Shown here: positions 48,301 through 60,100 of the stretch, one piece after another
Layout of the letters: each line of letters starts with the position of its first letter
Position numbering within the stretch: the first letter of the stretch is position 1
Origin: Leuctra nigra
Lineage: Eukaryota > Arthropoda > Insecta > Plecoptera > Leuctridae
Length of the DNA stretch: 64,000 nucleotides
Direction of reading: 5' to 3'
Assembly: GCA_934045905.1 (NCBI GenBank)
Contig: OW203762.1
Span: 14,416,345-14,480,344 of the forward strand
Notes under the pieces: generated by a model
What the model was told of the DNA's origin: nothing
Databases searched by the model: none
Seen by the model: the letters and a program-made list of their open reading frames with translations, nothing else
Made by a program: the position numbers and the translations under genes

Positions 48301-51300
48301 TTAATTATCTTCACCCATGTCCCGACTTAGTCCAGGATTACAACTCTCTAATATACAGGCGGACGAACACAAATAGCTTAGAGCATATTCTGCAGCCTCA
48401 ACCGTTCTCACTTTCATCCGGCCATCAATTGTCATCATCAGGTTAGGAAAATCAAAGAAAGACATAACGAAACTTGCCTCTTCCAGTTGAAAAGTCATTT
48501 CCAGTTGCGATGACACATGCTTGTGAAACCTCCACACTTCTTCGGCGCGCACTTGATTCTCATCCGGATCATGGATTCTGCTCCACAGTTCTTGCAGTTC
48601 GTCTACGTTAAATGCGAGTAGAATTTTACCCAATGGCACCAGCGGACACATGAAATGAAGCTCTGCGGTTGGGCGTTTCGTAGGAGTCTTTATGTTTGTT
48701 ATTGTGCTGAGCCATAACAAGTCTTGAGTATTTATTTCCAGAGGGTGTATGACACAGTCGAACATCTTCTGTAGAATGTCGTGCACATTATTGGAGCATC
48801 TAAGAGACCCCTTGCACAGCAGAAGAGGTAGGTCGACGAAGTCATCGGGTGTCCGTTGTTTGATCTTGCCCCATGAAAGGAATGTCCCCAAGTATACAGG
48901 TCTGGTATGGGTTCGGTTCACCTGCATGGTCACCTCGATCTGAAGGAGGCAGACACAGTTTGTTACAATTTTTGTAAAGGCGATTACAAAAATGGATACA
49001 ACAATGAATGGATGAATGGATGGATACAAAATGGAGTGATACAACGTGACTAAATATATAAATCACAATATTGGACAAACTAATCCACTCAAAGGGGCAG
49101 GAGGGCATTTGTATAATTCAACAATAAGTGATTCTACAACTCACTGGATCATTTTTACTACAATTTTTTATATGTCATTGTCCTGCCTGACCACAAAATT
49201 TATGACCTGTTTCTTTTTGAAAATTAACGTATTCAATCCAGCAACATTTTAAGCTCCACTTTTCACAAGAAGTTACAGACTTCCACGAGGGCTCGTTTAG
49301 TTCATGAAGAATATGCGGATGGCTTAACCACCCTCAATTTAGATAATTATTTCTTAATTTGACCGTATAGCCACCACAAAATCAGTATTATATTTGAATA
49401 AAAATGTAAATATTTGTTGGTTCAAGAAACCTACAGTTTATTCCATTTCAAAAAGGGAATGGGAAAACGCCCATTCCTACCACATCTACCACGCTATTGG
49501 TAGGTTGGTTGGAGGCGGGAAACAAATTCAAAGGAGACACCAGTAAAACCAGGTAGTGCCAACTTGCTGAGAAAGAACTAACATATTACCTACAACAGAT
49601 TTTAATTACTTTTTAAATGCATTTCTTTAACCCAGGCTATTAAAAAGAGGATTTTATGGCAAAAAGTGATAAATTATTTATTTTATGACTGATGTAGAGA
49701 TCTAGAGATCGTCAGTGATAATCACCATAGCAAAATATTTATGGTAGTGGTACCGCAAACTATGCCATCTGTGGGAGAATTGCAAACTTCTTGGAACTTC
49801 CATTCCCTTTTTGAAATGGAATAAACTGTAGTTGGAACAAAAAAATATAAAAAGTAGGACGGTTTAACTAAATATCTAATGAATATTCTCGCCAAGTTTC
49901 GTGTCATTCAGATGCACGGTTTGGTCTATTCTTTGGTTGGAGTATCATGCATTTTATACTTGAAAAACTCACTAAAAAGTCAATATTTTTTGTGGCACCC
50001 AAAAATTACAAGGTAATGCCACTTGATAATGATATGTTACTAGTTCCCTCTAACGAAATAGGTAATGAAGACAAAAATATGATTTTTGTTTGGTTGAGTC
50101 ATTGTCTGAATGTCAACGTTGAGTTTGTGAAAGTCTCGTTGAAGATGGACCAAATGTTGAAGCTTCAAGTTGTTGGGAATTTATTGCTATTTCTTTGGAC
50201 ATTGTAGCCACATTTAAAAACTATGTAATACATAATATCTCACAATAGCTGTGTTGGGAATTTTTGAAATTTTTATGAAATTTTATGAAAAATTAAAATG
50301 ATTATTGAAAATTTTTATGATTTGTTTTCGATGTTTGGAATTCAATCAATTTTCACCCATAGACAATGCACCTTAATTTTATTGCATTATGTAATGTATG
50401 TTTTAAATACCTAATAGACCAAAACAGAAACTAAACGCGCATGCCCAATCCGCCATTTTCTTAGCAGAACTGTGTGTAACATTCGGGCAAGGCACTTCCA
50501 CTTACATGTTAATCGTATAACGATAGTTCATTAAAAGTTATAACTACATCGCGAAATAACAGAAATTGATAAATTCCTCAGTGTCAGTCAACATTCAAAT
50601 ACAATCGGCCTATTTCATTTCAGCACATATGTATTCATCAAATTCTTGCGAGAACTAGATGTCTATTCACCAAAATCGCCATTTGACAGACTGAAATTGT
50701 TTTGTACGAGACGTCAAAAAAATGGGTCAGATGGTCGTTATAAAAACAATTGCAATCTGTCAAATACCTAATGCTTTTGGTGGATAGATATCTAGTTTTC
50801 ACACGAATTTGAATGAATATGTGCTGAAATGAAATATGCCTATTGTATTTGATTATTGACATTGAGGCAAGCATCAATTACTGTTATTTCGCCGCGATGT
50901 AATTATAAGTTTTACTGACTCATTATTATTGACATGTAAGTGACATGCCCGCTTGCGTACTGCAAGTGGTTACACACAGTGCCATGCCCCCTTTTAGTTC
51001 GCTTTGAGGGCGCCACTAGTTTCTGCTTTGGTCTATTGAAAATGTTTCAAGAAAATTTACAATGGGCCTTGAAAATTTAATTTCATGAAAATATTCATGC
51101 CTCACACAACAGTCTCAGTCTAAAGGTACGTTTACAGCTTGGCGTTCGTTCGACGTTCGCCGTTGAGCCTCCTGATTGGCCAACGCCGAGCGCTGGCGTT
51201 CAAGGTCAAAGATAAAACATGTTCATCTTTCAGCGCTGAGCGTCGAACGTCAAGCTGTAAACTTACCTTTACACTATTGCATAGCATAACCAACTTATGC

Positions 51301-53361
51301 CCACAGCTCACAACCAGCTTTCGTTTCTTTCAACCCGAACGATGAAATTCCTTGTTCAACAAACAATAAGGATAGAATGCCACCAACCTGAATTGCAGCA
51401 TCATCGATGTCCGACTTCTGCAGGTTTTCGACCCTAGTAAACTTGACAAGGTACTCCACATAGTCTTTGCGATCTGGTCTGGTGACCATGAGATGGTTCC
51501 TCACGTGTCGGCCATACTCCTTGAGCTTGTTGTACTGGAACTTGTATAGAGGCGACACACGATATAACTTCCACTGATATTTCAGGATATCTGGAACAAG
51601 TACAACGTATCATTAAAATCAGTTCCCTGTCCAGTTAGTTCCTACGTACTTCCATCCAGCCTATTTCCAGTGTTTCAGCTTGTGAATATTAAAAATATAA
51701 AGCAATTAACATTTAATCGTACATTCACCACTCTAACTTTGTCAATGGCATGCCGTAAGCTAATTTATGTATGTACATCGAAGAATAACAACATCGATCA
51801 AAAACAGCAAAATTAACAGTAAAAAATTCAAGTAATTTACATTAAAAAGTTAGCAGTAGGTAAGGAGGTAGTGTCTATTATTACGTTCAGCCGGAACAAA
51901 TTATTCTTACGTTCAAGCGCAATAGAATGCGCGTGTACGCTACTGCACCTGTGTTTATATAAAGTGGTTATAAATGACACCGACTATTGCAACCTTGCTA
52001 GCACAGTTGGTAGAGCATCTGCCAGGCCTAGGGTGCAAGGACACCACCGTTTGAATCCGGCCGCGGTCGCACTTTTTTTATTTATACATTTTCACAAGTT
52101 TTAATTTTGTCTATCCATAGAGTTATTATTTTAGGTTGCCCAGCTTTAATTCTCGCCAGTTCGAATTTATCTACCAATAGAGTTTTTTTCCTTCTGGCTG
52201 GCCAGTTGCTCTTAACGCATGCGAACAACGCTTGAAGAATAGTAAGAATAGTCCGCCAGGGAAGATTATCTTACTGTGACTCATGATGATTTCAGGCATG
52301 TCTCGCAGAGGGGGAGGGGGAGTCGCAAAACATGTCGTTGCCCCCCTCGCCCGAAAGAAATTTTAAGTGAGGCTAAAATAGTTCTACCTCTACCTAGGTA
52401 GATACAAATTGTGGAAATTTTGTAAAATGAAGTTCTAATACAAATGAATAAAAGGGACAAGATACCTTCAAAATGTGAGGAAAATAGACCTCTAGAGATC
52501 AAGCAATGTTTTGCACATTTAATGTAGATGTGTACCTAACCTACCTATCTAAAATTTAGTTACCTACTGCTGAGTGCTGAATAATTTCAATTAAATATCA
52601 TGCCGAATTACTTATGGTGTTTTCCACTGGCTGCACTAGTTCTGCACTCTATTTGAAATTTGCATTGAGTTTTGTACACAAATAATTTCATGATTTTGTG
52701 ACATCATTTCCGTGCAACCCCAGTGCGGCCAGTGGAAAACGCCTTTATCCATTGGAAAATTCATAATTTTCGCGGGGTTGAAGGATCCAAGACCTCCCAT
52801 TGTTTTTATGGTTGTATTTTGTTGCGCTGCGCCCCCCCCCCCCCCCCCCCAAACGCGGTATTGGCACTAGTGCACAATCGGGACAGCCATTTAAGCGATA
52901 TAAAGAAAATGCTCAAGAAAATGCTCGTGCTAGAGAATATTCTCCAATAAAGTACACTCGAGCAATTTATATCACTAGCCACTAAAGAGAGAGCATTCTT
53001 CCCTCTAGCTACATACTTTTTCACTTGATAGTGTGTCCTGTGATTTACCAAGATACCTACTAGTTTCTTCGCACTTACTCATTAGAGGACTTTCAGATGT
53101 ACTTATAGTACTGGAGTTGCTGTCTTCATCTCTGTCTTTATGAAAGACAGTCCTGCTATGTCGAGAGAATCGCGAGTGTCTGCTAGTACCATCAGACACC
53201 CTCTTTCTTATTTCATGGGCACGTGAACGGCGATTAAGTGCAGTTTGCTGCACAGTCGAGTTACGATGCCCTGAAGTGTCGAGATTTGCGGTTGCCGATT
53301 GGAGCCCTGATGTTCTACCTCTGTCTCTTGTCGAAGAGGAGCGACTTGCAGACATTGTCAA
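48301..53361 (-). CDS. CENPL: Centromere protein L (CENP-L) homologue
   Basis: Three exons on the minus strand: 53361-53079, 51590-51388, 48939-48301; phases 1 and 0 agree and give 374 residues (vertebrate CENP-L is about 340). The N-terminal 95 residues are Ser/Arg-rich and look disordered. Exon 2 opens with the family signature: QWKLYRVSPLYKFQYNKLKE compares with the QW-LY--TPLYKF-Y--LKEY pattern of vertebrate CENP-L. The C-terminal exon has LQKMFDCVIHPLEINTQDLL and ELHFMCPLVPLGKI, again in the expected order. CENP-L pairs with CENP-N in the inner kinetochore (CCAN) and helps read CENP-A chromatin. Met1 or Met3 could start. The sequence is much diverged outside the signatures. Intron 1 and intron 2 hold several foldback elements. 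Confidence 0.9.
49420..49838. repeat. Foldback MITE (CENPL intron 2)
   Basis: Left arm GTTCAAGAAACCTACAGTTT then ATTCCATTTC...; right arm is the inverted copy ...GAAATGGAATAAACTGTAG...GGAAC. About 40-bp arms, 419 bp overall. Confidence 0.8.
50413..51037. repeat. Long foldback (palindromic) element
   Basis: The outer ends AATAGACCAAAACAGAAACT and AGTTTCTGCTTTGGTCTATT pair. Inner parts pair too: TTTCATTTCAGCACATATG (near 50614) with CATATTCATTCA...CTGAAATGAAA (near 50811), and ACATCGCGAAATAACAG with CTGTTATTTCGCCGCGATGT. So nearly the entire 625 bp is one imperfect inverted repeat with arms of about 300 bp. No ORF. Confidence 0.8.
51122..51270. repeat. Small foldback family, copy 2
   Basis: Ends AAAGGTACGTTTACAGCTTG / CAAGCTGTAAACTTACCTTT. 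The core TTCAAGGTCAAAGATAAA is shared with 37640-37735 and 59349-59504. 149 bp. Confidence 0.82.
51993..52072 (+). repeat. tRNA-like sequence with intact A and B boxes
   Basis: TAGCACAGTTGG is a perfect A box and CGTTTGAATCC a near-perfect B box. TTTTTTT follows at about 52073 as a Pol III terminator. The acceptor halves do not pair and the anticodon arm is irregular, so it is a tRNA-derived repeat or pseudogene and not a working tRNA gene. Confidence 0.6.
52616..52743. repeat. Small MITE
   Basis: Left arm GGTGTTTTCCACTGGCTGCA; right arm inverted TGCGGCCAGTGGAAAACGCC. About 128 bp. A run of about 18-20 C lies just beyond it at 52831-52850. Confidence 0.75.
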
Positions 53362-54148
53362 GTGTCTATGTCTAGTAGGCAGGTAGTATACATGGATTGG
53401 CAGAATTGTCTGAAAGATTGATTAATTGTTGAAAGAAATAAACGGGTAGGTAGGTAGTTTACCAACTTATAATTCAAATCATGGAAAGTTTACTTTACCT
53501 TGGCAATGTTAGGTTATCTAGGGACGGTTTCTTGCAGAAAATTTTAAAACCTAGGTTTAGGTCTAGGTACGTAACTTGGTAACATCCTAGGTAAGCCTAA
53601 ATACTTTGTGATTAATATTACCGCACTAACTAGCTAAAATTACGATTAAAACGGGTTAAAATGATTTGACACTAAAAATAATCTCGGACGCTAGCCACAC
53701 AACAAAACCCCACTGCCCCAAGAATGGGCGGGAATGGTCTGCCAGCCATTCAAATTCAAACTTCAAAGTCAGTCAAGTCAATCAAGCTGTCAAACTGACA
53801 ATGTAGCACACTTTTAAACTTCAATTTAGTAAATACACAATTTCTTTAATTTTAATTAAATGTAATAAATCATTATTATTTAATGCAATATCTGAATATA
53901 ACTTTTGATTACTTGTTGTAAGCTTGACTTGACCACTGGTGCTACTTTTGATTCGTCGACGAGAACGAACCGCTAATTTCAAATTCCATCTGACGCTGTC
54001 TTGCAGAAGAAGAAAAAGAAGAACAAGTTGCAACCCCAACACAACAGAATTTTAACATGGAAATCCACTGGTTGGGAGGGGGGGGGGGGGAGAAGCAATG
54101 AGGGGGCACTTGGGGACCCTGGACGCAGGAAAACATAACTTTTTTGTG
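53362..54148. promoter_or_regulatory. CENP-L 5' flank
   Basis: Non-coding sequence upstream of the CENP-L start, with CCTAGG and TAGG-type words and no clear core promoter. A G-run (about 54074-54090) belongs to a repeat continued beyond the next element. Confidence 0.35.
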
Positions 54149-55774
54149 CAGTGGTGTAACTAGAGATTGATGGGCCCTTGGCAAAACATTCTTCTGTGCC
54201 CTCCCCCCCCCCCCCAAAATATATTTATGTTAGATTTGAATATGATACTGAATACTATACAAAATAAGTCTTGTATAGGCAGCGTGTTTAGACAACAGAT
54301 GGCACTGCAAAAGTACAGACAGAGCCACCTAATCTGTGGGAAGGAAGCTTACCTTTTGGCAAGGCGTCCAAGTCGCTGCAGTTATATGTTATGTTGCTGC
54401 ACATATTACGCATTATCAATTCTTAAAATTTACACAAGTTTATCTAATGTTTATTCGCCTACAAAATATTAACAACAAAGTGTTCACAATTTCACTGAAT
54501 CTGATCACAATATTAATTTGCGCGACTAAGTTCTGATTCCGAAATATTTTGAGTACATTTGTTGACATCTGATCGGTTGCTAGGTCACGGCCAATGAGAA
54601 ATAAAACAGTTGACGATCTTCCCACAAATGTTGCTAATTTCTCTCACTCGTGGCGAACACTCGGTGCCTATAGTATTGTACATTGTTTTGACATAAAATA
54701 AAAGCCTCGAAATTTCAAACATAAGATGTAATATAAAATACAAACAAATTAAACATTTAAAAATCGAAAAATAGCTTTTTAAACAAAATAAAATAATAAA
54801 GCTTGGCGCATATTGCGTTAAAAAGAGGGCATCACAAGAGGAAAATGAACGAAAGAATAATACAATAGAAGCTCGTGTAGGGCTCCCATATTCTTAATGT
54901 GAAAAAGCGGGACAAAAAATTCCAGATATAAAATCCCGTGCGTCAAATGGGGGTCTGGGGGGGGTGGCCCCCCAGCTAAATGCGGGTGCGGGGCGCATAG
55001 CCCCGGGAAAAATTTGAAATTCATAACATGATTTATGGCAATTCTACGCACTTTTGACAGGAAATAAATTGTGTTTCTTTTTATTGAACGTGCGTAGTTT
55101 TGTTTCCTTGAATAGGTAGGTACTACTAATTATTATCATGTACCTATTACCTACCTATTTTAAATGTCTCCAAAGAGGTTACGTTTGTTTTGTATAAAAG
55201 ATGAGGGATAAACCAAAAGAAGTCAATGACAATCATGATTTAGATTATATTTATTATCATATTATTATTGATGCAGAGTGCATTTGAATGAAAATGAGCG
55301 AGATTTTTGACTTGTTAGAAAAGCGGGACAAATACAGGGTTTTTAAAATGTTGTGGGGACAACGGGACACTACCTCAAAAGAAGGGACTGTCCCGTCAAA
55401 AACGGTACGGATGGGAGCCCTAAGCTCGTGGCCGGTGCAAAATCGTTGCACCAAGCTTTATTTTTGTATTTTGTTTAAAATTATTTCGATATTTTAATTT
55501 CTTTACATTCTATTGCGACTAATGTTTGAAATATGAAGCTTAACTCATGCCAATCAGAATGGTTCACACAGCATACAAATTATTACTATACTTTGGAGGC
55601 GTTGTATAAACCACATTGGATAAAAAATTATCGGAAAAATTAATTTGTAAAAGTTAATAAAATAAAAAAAATCTCCTTTATTTGAGAAGTACCCATGGAG
55701 CCCCCTCCCTGCCCCCCAACAGTGCCTGAGCCCCTGGCATTTTGCCGCCCCAGCTACCCGTAGTTACGCCACTG
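54149..55774. mobile_element. hAT-like element, 1.6 kb
   Basis: Ends CAGTGGTGTAACTA / TAGTTACGCCACTG. Flanking 8-mers TTTTTGTG (54141-54148) and TTTTAGTG (55775-55782) differ by one base, consistent with an older insertion. No transposase ORF. It includes a copy of the 23780-24010 repeat (about 54880-55050) and short C- and G-runs. Confidence 0.8.
54880..55050. repeat. Dispersed repeat, copy B
   Basis: Counterpart of 23780-24010; shares GGGGCGCATAGCCC..., GAAAAATTTGAAATTCA and ATTCTACGCA. It lies inside the hAT-like element, so it is either part of that family or nested. Confidence 0.6.
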
Positions 55775-55782
55775 TTTTAGTG

Positions 55783-56596
55783 TTGTTTTTCGTTTAGTTT
55801 CATTTTGTAAACAAAAAAAACAATCTCAAGAAATCGATTTTGTAATTGTAGAATCATGTATATGGCTTCAAAGTTCAAAATGCTCAATATGCAGTTAGAG
55901 GAAAAAACATTGAAATGGAGGAGGCCCCCATGCCAGTCGCGAAGGGCTCTTTATGAATTTTTGTAATTTTTAAATCGTTTTTGGGATTGTATTAATGTGT
56001 ATTTGGCTGCAAAATGTCATTTAGGAATACTAAGGAAGATGAACCTTCCATAATGTAAAAGAGGCCCCCAACCTGCCCCGCAGGGTGCTCTTTACATTTG
56101 GTAATGGATTGTTTGATGATTAAAATGTGTGTTATACACAACTAGGGGTCTCAATAGCCAGGGGCCCTGCCGGTCTGGACATCTTTGGTCTGGACTTACC
56201 TAAACAAGACGTGGTAATTTGCAGAACATGTTTGAGAAGTGTATTTCAAGGGTTGCAACCCTGGATAAAAACCAGCTATTACATAAACCTAGCTCCACCT
56301 TCTAAGAGTCATCAGCTACAGTTGGAGAACTATCTACTAAAAACTAGATAGAGGGAAAATTAAAAGTTGCAGTATATTGACTTTTATACTTTATTAAAAT
56401 GTGTAGAAAAATACTGAAATTGGTAAAATTTAAAATAATTTAGTTAGGTTAATCAAACATAGAAACAGTAATTTGAGAAACAACACATATGCCTATTAGG
56501 CTGTTATAAAAGCTAAGATGGTATGTATGTTCAAAAACAAATGTGTAAACAACTTTCTATAAGACATTGAGTATCATCATCAATAAGCATTATGGT
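55783..56596. other. Intergenic repeat remnant, no gene
   Basis: Around 55795-56100 the phrases TTTAGTTTCATTTTGTAAAC, GAGGCCCCCATGCC and GGCTCTTTA(T/C) resemble sequence at 8300-8520. The rest is AT-rich flank before the minisatellite. Confidence 0.5.
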
Positions 56597-57175
56597 CTCA
56601 GACCAAGTCATTGAGGCTCAGACCAAGGCACTGAGGCTCAGACCAAGTCGCTGAGGCTCAGACCAAGTCGCTGAGTCTCAGACCAAGGCGCTTAGGCTCA
56701 GACCAAGTCACATGAGGCTCAGACCAAGTCGCTGAGTCTCAGACCAAGGCGCTTAGGCTCAGACCAAGCCACTTAGGCTCAGACCAAGTCACATGAGGCT
56801 TAGACCAAGTCACATGAGGCTCAGACCAAGGCGCTTAGGCTCAGACCAAGTCACATGAGGCTCAGACCAAGTCGCTGAGTCTCAGACCAAGGCGCTTAGG
56901 CTCAGACCAAGCCACTTTGGCTCAGACCAAGTCACATGAGGCTTAGACCAAGTCACATGAGGCTCAGACCAAGGCGCTTAGGCTCAGACCAAGTCACATG
57001 AGGCTCAGACCAAGTCGCTGAGTCTCAGACCAAGGCGCTTAGGCTCAGACCAAGCCACTTTGGCTCAGACCAAGTCACATGAGGCTCAGCCTAAGTCACA
57101 TGAGGCTCAGACCAAGGCACTGAGGCTCAGACCAAGGCACTTAGGCTCAGCCTGAGGCATTGAGGCTCAGCCTGA
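56597..57175. repeat. 20/21-bp minisatellite with higher-order structure
   Basis: About 28 units of CTCAGACCAAGTCACTGAGG type. Variants by tail: GTCGCTGAGT, GGCGCTTAGG, GCCACTTTGG, GTCACATGAGG (21 bp). Seven consecutive unit types recur in the same order three times (units 7-13, 14-20 and, in part, 21-27), giving a 143-bp higher-order repeat. The last units contain the final codons and stop of Inturned. Confidence 0.92.
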
Positions 57176-60100
57176 ACGCCAACTCCACCATGTTCTGCGG
57201 AGCCGAGTCTTCATGGCAGACGAACACTTCCTTCGCAGTCGGGGTGAAGAACAACCGACTGCCGAGGATAAAAACACAAGTTAATTAGACAAAAGAGACC
57301 AGCAGTGAAAATTGAAAGTTGATATTGGTGCGCTCACTCAAAATTAATCCTGAGAATCCTGAGAATTTCAACATTTAGGTAACTTTGTTATACAGTTTTT
57401 ACATTTTAGTTTGAACATCAAACGATTCCATTTCATCCATCAAAATGTTTTTCCATGTACGTATAAGTTGTATGTGACGTACCCAATGACCCAGTACGCC
57501 AGCGGAAGAGATTTATCTGCTTCTGAAGCGGAGCATCGGAAGAGAACTCCGTGTTCTTTGATGCCAACCAGAGCCTTGTTTGTAGACTCATTCACACCGT
57601 GCTTCTAGAACAATAAACATGCATACCTCGATTATTAAAATGACAAATATATTCACATCAATCTGATAGTGTATCTATAGCAGTGTATCTGTTTTCTGTC
57701 TGAATTGAAATAGGTAGGTTGTAAGTTGTAACCACTGAAAGTGGAAGTACCTTGAGAAGTTGAGATCAGTGGTTGTAACCTGGTTACAGCCAGTGTTTTG
57801 CAGGAAGGCATTGGGGTAGGTATTATTACGTGATGTTTTGACTTTTGGTAAGCTTTGATACACTCAAAAACCTCCGACCAGCATAAAGTCATGAAAATCA
57901 CTATTCATAGCCATTGGCTCGCTTAATCTTTCATAGCTCACTTAAAGTGGTCCCACTGCTCCAGCCAAGGTGCTTAGAATTCGCCGTAATTAATACAAAT
58001 CTCTGATGATATAATACCTCAAACAACAGCATAAAACAATAATATCTTACCGTGTGCTCCAATTATATGTTTTTAATTGAAGTTCCAATTAAACTATCCC
58101 AAAATAATTCATATTTGAAGTGCAATGTTGCCAGATTTATGGTAAATTTCACACATTGTACACATTTTCTTTCTTATTTGGCCCGTGACCCCATATTTTC
58201 AAACGGCAGTCTTATGCTAAAAATTATTGACTTTAATTTGAGACTATTTTCAATAATTTGTCATTCCTCTTGCGGTTTCAGGAGCAATTTAAGTCCAATA
58301 TTCCGGGACGATTTCATGTCTCCCTGTGTTATCTAATGGGGGAAAAGATGATCTTCAATCAAGAATATCTAATTATTTCATACCGTAAGGGGCAAATATT
58401 TTTTGCTAGTTGTATGTAATATGGTTTCATTAATCTTTGGTGTGAATTACAGCAAATTCTCATTCCTATGCCGTAACCCTGGAAACCCCTTAATCAGCTA
58501 CAAAGACAATACAAAATAAATACAGTGTTGCCTTTTAAGCCTGATTTACAAGATACAATTTCTTGAACAACTTCTGTGTCACATTCGCACTTTTCATACA
58601 ATATTGAATTTACACGATGCACAGAACTTGAATTCAACTTTTATATCATTTAGAACACATTCTAATTTCTATCAAGAAGTGTGACACAGAAGTGTGGCAC
58701 AGAAGTTGAACAAGAAGTTGCACCACGTAAATTGGGTTTTATAAAGAGTACCTAACTATATGTGATTGATTATGCACAAGATCGAGGAAGGAAGATGACA
58801 CAATGAACAGTAATACTTGGCACAAAAGAGCCCTACCTTGAATCGGATGGCATGCTGCAAGAGATGATGTATTTGCAGACTGCAACGTCGGAAGTTATCA
58901 ATGACTTGGGGCACGATGGCGGATTGTCCAGGACAGATCAGAGTTCCCTTGCTGGCGTCTAGCTGCACGTAGTGGAACAACGCATTGCCTTCGCCGGACG
59001 TCAGTCTGAAAGCAACAATGTCTGTCATTGCAGCTGCCGAACAAGTTCAATTAGGAATGAACGGGAGTACTTGAAGGAAAACTCTCTATCCGCGTTGTAC
59101 AGCTAACGATTATAGGAAAGATAAGCGGCGGAAATAGGCAAAACATTTTTACATTTAGGTAGGGTACACAATGTATTCCATGAAAACAACTCTATTTGTC
59201 TCAAATAATGTTGTAATTTAAAAACAAACAACATAATACGCAAATTTTAAAGCCATTTCAGAATCAGAAATAGCTTTTATTAAAGAATGAGAGTTGCTAG
59301 TTTGTCTGAAGCAGATGTTCCACCAAAAGAAAAATTGTGGCAAAAGTATTATGGTACATTTACAGTTTGACAACAGATGTGCTGGCGCATCGACGTTGGC
59401 CAATTAGGTAGCTCAACGCCTCTCTGACATTCAAGGTCAAAAGATAAACCATGTTCATCTTTCAGTGCTAAGCTCCGAGCATCAAACTGTAAACGTAACT
59501 TTACCCCAAAACATTAGAATACAAAAATAAATGTTCCCACCTTTCTTACTACCTCCTAGGGATGTCGGCGGGTACTCGGGCGATTCCGGGTAATAAATAA
59601 TACTCGCGGGTCGATGTGTTTTTTTATCAGTACTTTTGGTTTGGAGTATAGATTGAAAGCCCGATGCTTACGCTCAGTCAGCCAGCTGCGCCTCAAGGAC
59701 AAGCTCAACGGCCTTGCTTTGCTAAGGGGTGTGAGAGGGGTAGGAGGGGTGAAATCGTGTGGAGGGAGTAGCAAGCACGGGAAAATGCATCTGTACCTAT
59801 TTCATTTTCAATCACGCTGTAGGCCAGAGTGAAAGTTGAGCTGCGGGTGGAAAAGGTGCACAAATTCGTGTTTTCTTATTATTGAAGTTGTCAGCTAAAT
59901 TATAGAATAGAATGTTCTATTAGTCCAAGCGATTCTACATGACAAATCCTATCCTGTTTTCTTGAATTCTTTTCAAGGACAAGTGCACAGATGGTCCAGT
60001 GAGAGAAGGTCATTCACTCCTCTCAAGCAGTTGGCTACAAGTGGTGCCAAGTATTTATTTATATTACATTTCTTTTTTGTGGTGGGGGGGGGGGGGGGGG

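Noticed and set aside
49046..49252. Short plus-strand frames in the CENP-L intron and other AT-rich regions
   Set aside because: Random-length frames without composition, motif or splice support.
51993..52072. A functional tRNA gene
   Set aside because: A and B boxes fit, but the acceptor stem does not pair and the anticodon arm is irregular.
54818..55051. A Pro-rich short protein also seen at 23776-24009
   Set aside because: Similarity reflects a dispersed repeat with C/G runs; frames are not preserved between the copies.
56597..57175. Regular short repeats as a possible CRISPR array
   Set aside because: Units are contiguous without unique spacers, have a higher-order pattern, and lie at the end of a eukaryotic gene.
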